From an uncultured Clostridia bacterium (GTDB taxonomy: Bacteria; Bacillota; Clostridia; Lachnospirales; Lachnospiraceae), in assembly GCA_946184675.1 (NCBI GenBank), contig CAMHFW010000004.1:1-35640 (forward strand): DNA of 35,640 nucleotides, in the 5' to 3' direction. The notes below the pieces were generated by a model. It did not search any database. It had not been told where the DNA came from and worked only from the letters and a program-made list of their open reading frames with translations. The position numbers and the translations under genes are program-made. Of the stretch, positions 17,762 to 27,146 are shown piece after piece (the stretch's first letter is position 1; the number at the start of each line of letters is the position of its first letter).

Positions 17762-18640
17762 TTACAGCATCTCAGGTTCCATATCCTCCAGGAAACGGAC
17801 GAGCCCCGGCGGATATTCCATCCCCTCCTCCAGGTTGGTGTCTCCCAGCACAACCAGTTTGTTCCGGCCGTGATAGTCGCTTCCCGCCGTAACATAGAGA
17901 TTATATTTTTCCGCAAAGCCGAGCACTTCATCCTGCAGTTTTCTGTTAAAGCCGGAATAAAATGCTTCCACGCCCTTCAGTCCGTACCCCATCAGCTTTC
18001 TCAGCCTCCGGTCCATCTCTTCCCCGATGATCAGCTGGTCTCCGCTCCCGTAAGAAGGATGCGCCAGCACAGGAATACCGCCGCCTCCCAGGATGCCTTC
18101 AATCGCCTGGTCCGGGGTAAAATACTGCCCTTTCACATGAAGCTTATTGATCATTTTATTGATCGCCTCATTCCGGCTTGGCGCATAGCCGTACTGAACC
18201 ATCAGATTCCCAATATGGGGCTTTCCGGGATTGTCCATCTGATAGAGGCTATCCACTTCCTCCTTGGGAAAAACAACGCCGAACTCGCTCTTTAAATGGT
18301 CCAGCCTCATCTCCAGTTTCTCCATGCGGTAACGATGGCCCGTTTCCACAAGCTTCCGCATAGACTCGGATTCCGGATCATACCCGTACCCGAGAATATG
18401 ATACTTCTTCTTCGTATCTTCCCGATCCTTACAGGAAAACTCTACGCCGGTCAGGAACTTCGGGTCTCCCTCCCGCAGATATTCCGGGATCTGCAGACTC
18501 CCTTTGACAGCATCGTGATCTGTCACCGAAAAGAGCTGAAGTCCCTTCTCTCTGACATATTCCAGAAGCTGTCCGGGCGTATCCGTTCCGTCAGAAATCG
18601 TTGTGTGCATATGCAAGTCAATTTTTATGAAATCATTCAT
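17762..18640 (-). CDS. PHP-domain metal-dependent phosphoesterase
   Basis: IDLHMHTTISDGTDTPGQLLEYVREKGLQLFSVTDHDAVKG; VLAHPSYG; VTAGSDYHG. Confidence 0.92.
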   Translation of the reverse strand: MNDFIKIDLHMHTTISDGTDTPGQLLEYVREKGLQLFSVTDHDAVKGSLQIPEYLREGDPKFLTGVEFSCKDREDTKKKYHILGYGYDPESESMRKLVETGHRYRMEKLEMRLDHLKSEFGVVFPKEEVDSLYQMDNPGKPHIGNLMVQYGYAPSRNEAINKMINKLHVKGQYFTPDQAIEGILGGGGIPVLAHPSYGSGDQLIIGEEMDRRLRKLMGYGLKGVEAFYSGFNRKLQDEVLGFAEKYNLYVTAGSDYHGRNKLVVLGDTNLEEGMEYPPGLVRFLEDMEPEML

Positions 18641-19770
18641 TCGTCATACTCACCATACTCACAGCCGATGTGGGTCGCTTTGATCACATCGACAAGTTCC
18701 AGTTTTCCTTTTTTCTTGTCATATAATTTCACAGTTCCCCAGCCGTTTCCGCCGTTCCAGAGGCGGTTGTGCCGCTTACTGCCGTCAGGAGCCTCATAAT
18801 TGATCAGGAGCATGTCCTTTTTCCGGCAGAAGATCTCTGTCTTCATGACCGCGTACTTATTCTCCTGGATCACTCTCCAGCGCACCAGATCATCCATTTC
18901 TTTGAAAGCAAACTTTGTTTTCACGCCCAGATGCAGCTTGGAGAAATTGAAATCATATTCCCTGCCTTCATAGTAGAATACCCCCAGCAGCCTGCGGTCC
19001 AGCGACAGGAAGTAAATCTGGGGACGGCCGCCGCCGATGTCAAATGCGCTGTTCATCAGCTGTTTGCCCATTTTCCGGCTGTACAGACAGTTGGAAGACA
19101 GCCACAGCCAGGGTGTGGTAAAATCTCTCCCCCAGTTTTTGTCGGCGTAGCCATAGCATTTTTCCGGAGATACCTTGTATTTTCTGCCATTGAGCTCCAC
19201 CCAGCCGCAGTAAGAAGTCTTCATCCCCTCCGCATGCCAGTACATGGCAAAGGCTTCCGCTTCGCGAAGGGGCTTGCTGGCTCCGTAGCCCACATTAAAA
19301 GCAATCTGCTTGTCAATGGTCAGGTCCCAGGACATCTCTCCCGCATCGCACATCCACTCCGGATGCGCCGCCGCATCCTCCGGGCTGATGGAAACGCTCC
19401 CCTTCAGCTCAATCTCAGAAGCCACGCAGTCCGCAGCCGTGATAAAGTAAGGCGCCCTTGCCCGAAGATCTACATCCTTCCAGGCAAAGAACCGGTGAAG
19501 CTGCAAGTGGTCTTCTCCCCAGGCGCCGCACTTAACCATCAGGTAGGAAGGCTTTTTCCCTGCCTTCTTATTTGCAGGAAGCTGGCCCAGTACCGGCTCA
19601 TCCTCAGCCAGTGCCGGATTGCAGACAAAAAACTCGATAAAAAACGGTTTGTCCTCTCCGGTCTCGGCATCCTGTCCTGTAAAGGAATGCCACCACCAGT
19701 CGTATCCGCAGCTGGCAAGCGGTCCGTGCAGCATGCATTCATCTCTTGTTTTATCATGACGATTAAACAT
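18637..19770 (-). CDS. Tocopherol cyclase/CrtC-like (AttH-like lipocalin) protein
   Basis: YWHAEGMKTSYCGWVELNGRKYKVSPEKCYGYADKNWGRDF resembles the conserved motif of tocopherol-cyclase-like proteins; ATGA overlap with the PHP gene. Confidence 0.5.
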   Translation of the reverse strand: MFNRHDKTRDECMLHGPLASCGYDWWWHSFTGQDAETGEDKPFFIEFFVCNPALAEDEPVLGQLPANKKAGKKPSYLMVKCGAWGEDHLQLHRFFAWKDVDLRARAPYFITAADCVASEIELKGSVSISPEDAAAHPEWMCDAGEMSWDLTIDKQIAFNVGYGASKPLREAEAFAMYWHAEGMKTSYCGWVELNGRKYKVSPEKCYGYADKNWGRDFTTPWLWLSSNCLYSRKMGKQLMNSAFDIGGGRPQIYFLSLDRRLLGVFYYEGREYDFNFSKLHLGVKTKFAFKEMDDLVRWRVIQENKYAVMKTEIFCRKKDMLLINYEAPDGSKRHNRLWNGGNGWGTVKLYDKKKGKLELVDVIKATHIGCEYGEYDE

Positions 19771-19838
19771 TCCCTGGTCCTCCTCTTCCGATTATTTCTT
19801 CTTCTGTTTCTTCTGTTGTACCTGCATGCTGCCTGCAG

Positions 19839-20789
19839 TCAGCTGACCACATTGACCGGTTCTCCCGTAAAAAATCCGCGGATATCCTTTGCCACGACAT
19901 CCACCAGACGCTGGCGGGTCTCCTGCCCTTTCCAGCCCATATGCGGGGTCAGGATCACATTTCCCATGGTATAGAGCGGATTGTCCTGTACGGGCGGCTC
20001 TGTCTCCTGCACATCCAGACCGGCTCCGGCAATCTTCCCTTCCTGCAGAACCTTAATCAGGGCAGGTTCATCGATCAGCGCACCTCTGGAAGTATTGATC
20101 AGGAAGGCTGACGGCTTCATCAGAGCCAGCGTCTGCTCATTGATCATATGCCTGGTCTGCTCATTCAGAGGGCAGTGCAGGCTGACATAATCGCTTTCCT
20201 TCAGCAATGTCTCAAGTGAAACAAAGCTTACCCCCTGCAGATCCTCTTTCTTCGTGCGGCTGTAAACCAGAACATTCATCTCCATGGCCTGTGCAATGCG
20301 GATCACCTGGCGGCCGATATTGCCGGCGCCAACCACACCCAGAGTCTTGCCGTTGAGCTCCACATGAGGCACCTTCAGATGCTCTGTAAAATTGGACCGG
20401 TCTCCCCTGGCCAGCATGCTGATCTGTGTCTGCATTGCCGAAGACAGATTGAGCATGAGCATAACTGCTGTATGAGCCACTCTCTGAGAACTGTAGGCCG
20501 GTACATTGCACACGGTAATTCCACGGGCACGCGCCGCATCCAGATCAATATTGTTATATCCGGTTCCCGCCTCGCAGATCAGTTTCACGCTCTCCGGGAA
20601 CTGCCCGATCATCTCCGCCGGCACCGGCATCTCCTTGGTCACCGCCACACAGGCGCCATCCAGTCTCCGGAGCACCTCTGCAGGCGTGCTGTCATCATAA
20701 ACCACTACATCAGGCGAAAGAGCAGAAAAGTCAAGTCTTCCATCATAGTTCATCTTCCCTGCATTCAGTACAACTACTTTCTGATTCAT
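19839..20789 (-). CDS. D-isomer-specific 2-hydroxyacid dehydrogenase
   Basis: GVVGAGNIGRQVIRIAQAMEMNVLVYSR; LINTSRGALIDE; GLDVQETEPP; LTPHMGWKGQETRQR. Confidence 0.92.
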   Translation of the reverse strand: MNQKVVVLNAGKMNYDGRLDFSALSPDVVVYDDSTPAEVLRRLDGACVAVTKEMPVPAEMIGQFPESVKLICEAGTGYNNIDLDAARARGITVCNVPAYSSQRVAHTAVMLMLNLSSAMQTQISMLARGDRSNFTEHLKVPHVELNGKTLGVVGAGNIGRQVIRIAQAMEMNVLVYSRTKKEDLQGVSFVSLETLLKESDYVSLHCPLNEQTRHMINEQTLALMKPSAFLINTSRGALIDEPALIKVLQEGKIAGAGLDVQETEPPVQDNPLYTMGNVILTPHMGWKGQETRQRLVDVVAKDIRGFFTGEPVNVVS

Positions 20790-21017
20790 ATTCTATGCTC
20801 TCCTTTCCCCAAAACCCATGCCTGTTATTTACAAGAAGTCATTGCTGTTTTGTACTGTTTCATCTGAAAACAGTATATCATATCGGGACAGTTCTGCCTA
20901 GGCTCGAGCTGGCATCCGCCGGCCCCGTCTTTTGTCAGCCGATTCCAATCTTTTAATGACATTTCCCCCGGGTCCATGCTATACTTTTTCCAGAATTATC
21001 TGCAAGGAGGGCTTCCC

Positions 21018-23036
21018 ATGTCTGAAATCAAAAAGTCGATTTGTCCCTACGACTGCCCCAATACCTGCGGGCTTCTCATGGAAGTGGAAGACGGCAGGAT
21101 CATCAGCGTCCGAAATGACCCGGATCACCCGGTCTCCAGAAACGGGATCTGCCGGAAAACGGCCCGCTATCAGGACAGTATCTATTCCAAAGACCGTATC
21201 CTGACGCCTCTGATCAGGGCCGGCAAAAAAGGGAGCGGCGAATTTGCGCCTGTCTCCTGGGAGGAAGCCATCCGCCGCATCACAGACACCTGGAAGCAGA
21301 TCATCGCAGAAAGCGGACCGGAAGCTATTCTCCCCAGCTGCTATTCCGGCGTGATGAGCGATATACAAAGAGGCTGCGGAGATGCCTTTTTCAACCGCAT
21401 GGGCGCCTCCCGCCAGGTCCGCACCCTCTGCAGCCCGGCCAAGGGAGCCGCTTATAGCTCCGTAGCCGGGAAAACAGGCTGCCAGGACCCCCGCGAGATC
21501 GCGGACAGCGACCTTTATATCATCTGGGGAAGCAATCTGGAAGCCACCCGTCCCCAGCTCATGTCTCTGCTCAATCGGCCGGAAAACAGAGCAAAACGCA
21601 GAATCCAGATCGACACCTATGCAAACTCGGATGGTGCCCATTTTGACCGGACCATCTGCATCAAAGCCGGCATGGACGGTGCCCTGGCTCTGGCCATGAT
21701 GCATGTCCTGGACCGGGAAGGCCTGTCTGATGAAGCCTTTTTGAAGGAATACGCGGAAGGCTATGAAGAATTCCGGAAAACGCTGGGCTCCTATACTCCT
21801 GAATGGGCAGAAACGGAAACCGGTATTCCGGCAGAGACCATCCGGACTCTCGCCCGCGAATATGCTTCTGTCAAAGCCCCCGTCATCATTCTGGGAAGCG
21901 GGGCTTCCCGCTACGCCAATGGCGGCATGACCGTCCGTCTGATCGTCATCCTGTCACTTTTTACCGGAGCCTGGAAATATCCCGGCGGCGGCTTGTGCGG
22001 ATGCACGCCGATCGACACAAGCTACGTGGATCAGGCTCCCATCAAGAGACCGGATTTTCTCAGGACTCCTGTCCGCAGCCTCAATATCAACCAGATGGCT
22101 TCCGCCCTGGCTCTGGCAGGTGAGGAAGCAGTCCGTTCTCTGTATGTGTACGGCAACAATCCCGCAGGCACGGTCTCCAACCAGGAAGGCGTGATCCGCG
22201 GCCTGATGCGGGAAGACCTTTTTACCGTAGTGCATGAACGCTTTATGACCGACACCGCCCTCTATGCGGACATCATACTTCCGGCCACTTTTTCCGTGGA
22301 GCAGACGGATATCTACCGCTGCTACGGACACTGCACTCTGGGTACAGCCCGCCCCGCCATCGCTCCGCTCGGAGAGTCCAAGAGCAACTGGAATACCTTT
22401 GCCCTCCTGGCTGAGGCTATGGGGTATGAAGATGACTATTTTAAGCAGACTGAAGATCAGATGCTCCAGTACCTGCTTGACCATCCGACCCCTGCCGTCG
22501 CTGCTCTCTCTGAAGCAGACCGGCAGATTCTGCAGGAAGGAGGAAGCATTTCCATGCCCTTCTCCGACCATATGAAAATCGGAACCCCTTCCGGGAAATT
22601 CCGCATTGTGGATGAATCTATGCCTATCCCGCTCCCCCGCTATACCAAAGCCCGCGGAGGCAGCTACCCGCTTCGCCTGGTCGCATCACCAAGCGCCTGG
22701 TCTCTCAACTGTGAGTATCTGGACCGGAAAGACCTGATGGAGCACCGCGGCGCGCAAAAACTCATCCTTCACACACAAGACGCAGCAGAAAGAGGCATCT
22801 CAGACGGTCAGCTGATCGAAGCTTACAATGATCTGTCTTCTGTATTCTTTGAAGCCGTCGTCACCGACCGGATCGCTCGCGAAAATGCTGTATGCGAAGG
22901 CGTCTACAACCGGGCAGACTGCGTGGGAGGCCGCGCCTTCAACGCGCTGACCTCCGAAAACCTGTCCGATCTGGGCGAGGGAACCACCATGAACGACAAC
23001 CGGGTGGAAGTGCGGCCTGCCGCAATCAGATATTAA
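21018..23036 (+). CDS. Molybdopterin-dependent oxidoreductase, catalytic subunit (DMSO reductase superfamily)
   Basis: Start MSEIKKS behind AAGGAGGG. CPYDCPNTCGLLMEVEDGRI...GICRK [4Fe-4S] motif; VRTLCSPAKGAAY at the expected metal-ligand region; YVYGNNPAGTVSNQ; DIILPATFSVEQTD. Confidence 0.9.
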   Translation: MSEIKKSICPYDCPNTCGLLMEVEDGRIISVRNDPDHPVSRNGICRKTARYQDSIYSKDRILTPLIRAGKKGSGEFAPVSWEEAIRRITDTWKQIIAESGPEAILPSCYSGVMSDIQRGCGDAFFNRMGASRQVRTLCSPAKGAAYSSVAGKTGCQDPREIADSDLYIIWGSNLEATRPQLMSLLNRPENRAKRRIQIDTYANSDGAHFDRTICIKAGMDGALALAMMHVLDREGLSDEAFLKEYAEGYEEFRKTLGSYTPEWAETETGIPAETIRTLAREYASVKAPVIILGSGASRYANGGMTVRLIVILSLFTGAWKYPGGGLCGCTPIDTSYVDQAPIKRPDFLRTPVRSLNINQMASALALAGEEAVRSLYVYGNNPAGTVSNQEGVIRGLMREDLFTVVHERFMTDTALYADIILPATFSVEQTDIYRCYGHCTLGTARPAIAPLGESKSNWNTFALLAEAMGYEDDYFKQTEDQMLQYLLDHPTPAVAALSEADRQILQEGGSISMPFSDHMKIGTPSGKFRIVDESMPIPLPRYTKARGGSYPLRLVASPSAWSLNCEYLDRKDLMEHRGAQKLILHTQDAAERGISDGQLIEAYNDLSSVFFEAVVTDRIARENAVCEGVYNRADCVGGRAFNALTSENLSDLGEGTTMNDNRVEVRPAAIRY

Positions 23037-23054
23037 AAAACAGGTGAATTCATT

Positions 23055-23663
23055 ATGAAGTTTTATGTAGATTTTGATGACTGCCTGTGTGAAACAGCCC
23101 GGGCATTCACAATGCTTGCATCAAAGTTTTTCGGAAAAGACGTCCCTTATGAAAACATCCGTACCTTTAATCTTCAGAAAGCATTTGATCTTAACGATGA
23201 TGAGTACGAGCATTTGATGATTGAAGGACATCAGCCGGAGATTCTTCTTTCCTATGAGGAAACGCCAGGTGCTTCACAAGTCCTGAACGAATTGATCGAC
23301 CAGGGACATGAAGTCTTTATCATCACAGGCCGTCCTCTCAGTACCCGTGAAGCATCCTTCAAGTGGCTTGACGAGCATGGCCTTTCACGTGTGAAAATGT
23401 TTTTCCTTGACAAGTACGGCAGAGACTATTTTATCAAAAACAGCGCTTTCAATCTGGGACTAGATGACTATTACCAGATGCATTTTGATGTTGCCATAGA
23501 AGATTCTCCCAGAGCTTTTAAATTCTTTGATCATTTACCGGAGCTTAAGGTTATGGTATTTGACCGACCTTGGAATCAGGAATCCGAGCTGCCCGGCAGC
23601 AATTATACCCGGTGTGCAGATTGGAAACGAATCCGGGAGCAGGTCAGCTGCCTGCTAAGGTGA
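23055..23663 (+). CDS. HAD-superfamily 5'-nucleotidase-like phosphatase
   Basis: MKFYVDFDDCLCETARAF (DxDxx), VFIITGRPLSTREAS, DVAIEDSPRAFKFF. Confidence 0.75.
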   Translation: MKFYVDFDDCLCETARAFTMLASKFFGKDVPYENIRTFNLQKAFDLNDDEYEHLMIEGHQPEILLSYEETPGASQVLNELIDQGHEVFIITGRPLSTREASFKWLDEHGLSRVKMFFLDKYGRDYFIKNSAFNLGLDDYYQMHFDVAIEDSPRAFKFFDHLPELKVMVFDRPWNQESELPGSNYTRCADWKRIREQVSCLLR

Positions 23664-23718
23664 AGTTCCTCTCTCCTTTCAGGAGTATTTACAGGCGTAG
23701 TTTCGCCGAATGCTTAAC

Positions 23719-23917
23719 GAGGCTGTAAAAAAGTTCCTGAATAGCAAGACCACCAGATCGGCTAAACGCCGATCTGGTGGTTCTTTGTACCTCTTCTTGC
23801 TTTATCAACAAAAACTATATTTTTCCACGTTAATTATACACTTCCCGCGTATCATGACAGTCAAGTCCTTTTGTGTGTGTAAATTCATGACATGAAAAGG
23901 GACTTTTTTACAGCCTC
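23719..23917. mobile_element. MITE-like element, 199 bp, 16-bp perfect terminal inverted repeats, internal hairpin
   Basis: GAGGCTGTAAAAAAGT (23719-23734) and ACTTTTTTACAGCCTC (23902-23917); internal perfect stem 23750-23762/23768-23780. Confidence 0.65.
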
Positions 23918-23932
23918 TTTGGGAGTATGGCT

Positions 23933-25105
23933 CTATAATTCCAGGTTTCTCTCGTCTTCTTTAGAGAAGACATGGGCGACTTTTCCGCTGAATGTGAAGT
24001 TGATCTGATCTCCCATTGCGGGCATTTCGTCGGCTTCCTGTGTAGGTACGATGATGATGACATCGCGTCCTGCGGCACTTACGTGGAGGTGTACGGATGC
24101 TCCCATCATTTCGGATACCTCAATTTTTGCGCTGATGCCGGTTCCCGGTTCTGCCAGTTCTGTGTGATCAGGGCGGACACCGAGGGTAACGGGCTGGGAT
24201 TGTACGTCATTTGCTTTCAGCCGTGCTTCTTTCCTGGCGGACAGCTCTACACGCATGCCCTCGAGCTCCACAAAATATTTGTCCCCCTCACGAATCAGCT
24301 CTGCGTCGAAGAAGTTCATGACGGGCATGCCGATGAATCCGGCAACAAACAGGTTGGCAGGATGATTGAATACCTCCTGCGGGGTACCGATCTGCTGGAT
24401 ATATCCATCTTTCATGACAACGATACGGTCACCGAGGGTCATGGCTTCGGTCTGGTCATGGGTTACATAGATAAATGTGGTATCAATACGTTCCCGCAGT
24501 TTGATGATCTCCGCGCGCATCTCATTGCGGAGCTTTGCATCCAGGTTGCTGAGAGGCTCGTCCATCAGCATGACCTTGGGGGCGCGGACAATGGCGCGCC
24601 CGATGGCCACACGCTGCCGCTGGCCGCCCGACAGGGCTGCCGGTCTGCGGTCCATGTACTGCATGATATCAAGGATTCCGCCAGCCTGTGTCACCTTCTC
24701 CTCAATCTCGTTTTTCGGTTTCTTGCGAAGCCTGAGTGAGAATGACATATTGTCAAATACAGACATATGAGGGTACAGTGCGTAGTTCTGGAAAACCATG
24801 GCGATATCGCGGTCTTTTGGCGCTACATTGTTCATCAGCTCACCGTCAATATAGAGCTCTCCGCCGGAGATCTCCTCCAGTCCGGCCACCATACGAAGTG
24901 TGGTGGATTTGCCGCACCCGGAAGGGCCGACCAGAACGATAAATTCCTTGTCCGCGATATCCAGGCTGAATTCCTGTACCGCTACTACGCCTTCATCCGT
25001 AATCTGCAGATTATTCTTCTTTTCTGGCGCATCTTTCTTCTTTTTCCTTGTACCGCCGGCATGGGGATAGACTTTTTTGATATTCACCAAACGGACCTCT
25101 GCCAT
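23933..25105 (-). CDS. Carbohydrate ABC transporter ATP-binding protein (MsmK/UgpC type)
   Basis: VGPSGCGKSTTLRMVAGLEE; LSGGQRQRVAIGRAIVRAPKVMLMDEPLSNLDAKLR; C-terminal regulatory/OB region. Start re-set to MAEVRLVNIKKVYPHAG. Confidence 0.92.
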   Translation of the reverse strand: MAEVRLVNIKKVYPHAGGTRKKKKDAPEKKNNLQITDEGVVAVQEFSLDIADKEFIVLVGPSGCGKSTTLRMVAGLEEISGGELYIDGELMNNVAPKDRDIAMVFQNYALYPHMSVFDNMSFSLRLRKKPKNEIEEKVTQAGGILDIMQYMDRRPAALSGGQRQRVAIGRAIVRAPKVMLMDEPLSNLDAKLRNEMRAEIIKLRERIDTTFIYVTHDQTEAMTLGDRIVVMKDGYIQQIGTPQEVFNHPANLFVAGFIGMPVMNFFDAELIREGDKYFVELEGMRVELSARKEARLKANDVQSQPVTLGVRPDHTELAEPGTGISAKIEVSEMMGASVHLHVSAAGRDVIIIVPTQEADEMPAMGDQINFTFSGKVAHVFSKEDERNLEL

Positions 25106-25220
25106 CGCTATTTCCTCCTTATTTTCTCGCGCCGCCACGCGGCGCTGCATCCTATATTTCACCGCACCCGTGTCCGGCGCCTTTTCTTTGCAACTGACTA
25201 TTCCGCTTTCTGAGCAAAGC

Positions 25221-26249
25221 TCATAGCACTTCCAGCAGCCTTTCCCGGACCGGATCCATCCGTTTATCAGAAAGACCGAAATCCATTTCCCGGTAGGACC
25301 AGGCCGCGCGGCCGATCCCGTACTTGTCAAATGCCTGGTGGATCATGCGGTACCATACATAAGCATCTTCCGGATCTGCCAGGTCGATCACTCCGTATTC
25401 CCCGCAGTAGAGCAGAGCACCGCGCTCTGCGGCGGCGGAGGCCGCATCTGCCATATATGCCTCAAAATACGCAGCGGACAGAGTCTCTTCCGGCGGATAT
25501 TTGTCAAGGCCTGCAACATTGCCCGGCACCATCTTCTGCGATGCTGCTTCCATCTGCCCGTAAGTGGCCGTGACCGGAATCCGGAAACTCTGATCCATGG
25601 TCGGCATCCAGTAGGCTCCCTGATGGGTAAAAATGTGAGGCTCATAGCAGTGGAAATTGTAGATAATCCTCTCATCTGCCGGAGGATCCAGATCCCGCAC
25701 TGCTGCCGCACTGTTATACCAGTAACCGCCTACCAGGATATAGGCATCCGGAGCAATCAGGCGGATCCGCCGGATGCACTCGCCGGCAATCCGGTTCCAG
25801 GCTGCGGCATAGGACTTTTCCGTCACTTCATTGAGCAGTTCAAAAGCCAGCATGTCGGCATTCTGCCCGAACCGTCCGGCGATCCTCTCCCAGAGCCGAT
25901 AAAAGCGTTCCTGATAGAACTCACTGTCAAAAAATCCCGCTTCACCTTCATCCGCATCAAAGGAATACCCCGCCGTCTTGTGCAGGTCCAGAATCATATT
26001 TAGACCATTGTCCCTGCACCATCCGATCGTCTTTTCCAGGCGGAGATAGCCTTCTTCCAAAGGCGCTCCATCCACATCTTCAAGCAGCTCATAATCAATC
26101 GGGACACGGACATGATCCGCCCCCCAGGATCTGATCACAGCAAAATCCTCTTCTGTAATAAACTTGTCATAGCGCTCCCGTGAATGGTCGCACTGGGAAT
26201 ACCAGCCTCCCAGATTGACGCCCTTCTGATGCCCGGACCAGATCTTCAT
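25221..26249 (-). CDS. Glycoside hydrolase family 5 (cellulase-like), no signal peptide
   Basis: MKIWSGHQKGVNLGGWYSQCDH; HVRVPIDYELLE; acid/base LAFELLNEVTEK; nucleophile region LLYCGEYGVID. Confidence 0.87.
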   Translation of the reverse strand: MKIWSGHQKGVNLGGWYSQCDHSRERYDKFITEEDFAVIRSWGADHVRVPIDYELLEDVDGAPLEEGYLRLEKTIGWCRDNGLNMILDLHKTAGYSFDADEGEAGFFDSEFYQERFYRLWERIAGRFGQNADMLAFELLNEVTEKSYAAAWNRIAGECIRRIRLIAPDAYILVGGYWYNSAAAVRDLDPPADERIIYNFHCYEPHIFTHQGAYWMPTMDQSFRIPVTATYGQMEAASQKMVPGNVAGLDKYPPEETLSAAYFEAYMADAASAAAERGALLYCGEYGVIDLADPEDAYVWYRMIHQAFDKYGIGRAAWSYREMDFGLSDKRMDPVRERLLEVL

Positions 26250-26272
26250 ATCCTAACTCCTTTTCCGGGCTC

Positions 26273-27130
26273 TTAACCCTTGACACTTCCGGCAGTAACG
26301 CCTCTGATGATGGACTTGGAAAGAATGATATATACAATCATAACCGGCAGGATGGCCAGCAGGATAAACATATATACCTTACCCATATCAAACTTGGAAT
26401 AGTCCGCGCTTCGCAGCTGGGCGATCATAATCGGGACTGTTTTCATCTCCGCCTTGTCCAGCAAGAGAGCCGGAATAAAGTAATTGTTCCAGGAGCTAAC
26501 AAAAGAGAAAATCATCTGTACAGCAATCGCCGGCTTCATGATTGGAAGAACAATCTTATTAAAGGTGTAAAACTCTCCTGACCCGTCTACTCGCGCTGCG
26601 TCAATGATCTCCAGCGGCAGCACGCTCTCCATATACTGCTTCATATAGAAGAAGACAACCGGAGCCGCGATACTGGGAACGATCAGCGGAAGAAAGTTAT
26701 TATTCAGATGCATCTTATTCATCATCTGTACGAATCCCAGTGCGGAAACCTGCGCCGGGATCATCATAACCGCCATGATAAAAGTGAAAACGGCTGTTTT
26801 TCCCTTAAAATCATAGACATGGATACCATAAGCCGTCAGTGCTGAAAAATAAGTGGTCAGCACAGCAGAAACCAGAGCGATGATCAGGCTGTTGAGCATG
26901 CCGCGGGGAATATTAATCGAAGCATCTGTCCATGCGTTGACCAGGTTGTCTATAAAATGCCCTTTGGGAATCAGCGTAAATCCGCTTGAAAGCTGCGCGT
27001 TGGACCTGGAAGCATTTATGACCATCAGATAAAAGAAGAAGAGGCACAAAACACACAGGAAGATCAGGATGATATACACGATCACGCGAAGGATCATGAG
27101 TTTGAGACGCCCTTTTTCGCTTTTATTCAT
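26273..27130 (-). CDS. Carbohydrate ABC transporter permease (MalG-like)
   Basis: Six TM-like segments; EAA-loop-like LEIIDAARVDGSGEFYTFNKIVLPIMKPAIAV. Confidence 0.92.
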   Translation of the reverse strand: MNKSEKGRLKLMILRVIVYIILIFLCVLCLFFFYLMVINASRSNAQLSSGFTLIPKGHFIDNLVNAWTDASINIPRGMLNSLIIALVSAVLTTYFSALTAYGIHVYDFKGKTAVFTFIMAVMMIPAQVSALGFVQMMNKMHLNNNFLPLIVPSIAAPVVFFYMKQYMESVLPLEIIDAARVDGSGEFYTFNKIVLPIMKPAIAVQMIFSFVSSWNNYFIPALLLDKAEMKTVPIMIAQLRSADYSKFDMGKVYMFILLAILPVMIVYIILSKSIIRGVTAGSVKG

Positions 27131-27146
27131 CTCATTCTTCCTCCTT

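Noticed and set aside
18769-19974. 401-aa plus-strand ORF
   Set aside because: Antisense to the tocopherol-cyclase-like gene; no RBS or family motif.
23710-23895. 61-aa ORF covering the MITE-like element, with a peptide similar to 3859-4053
   Set aside because: The peptide likeness (LYQQ[KR]L...LIIH) follows from nucleotide similarity of the repeats and runs through the hairpin; it is not convincing as a gene.
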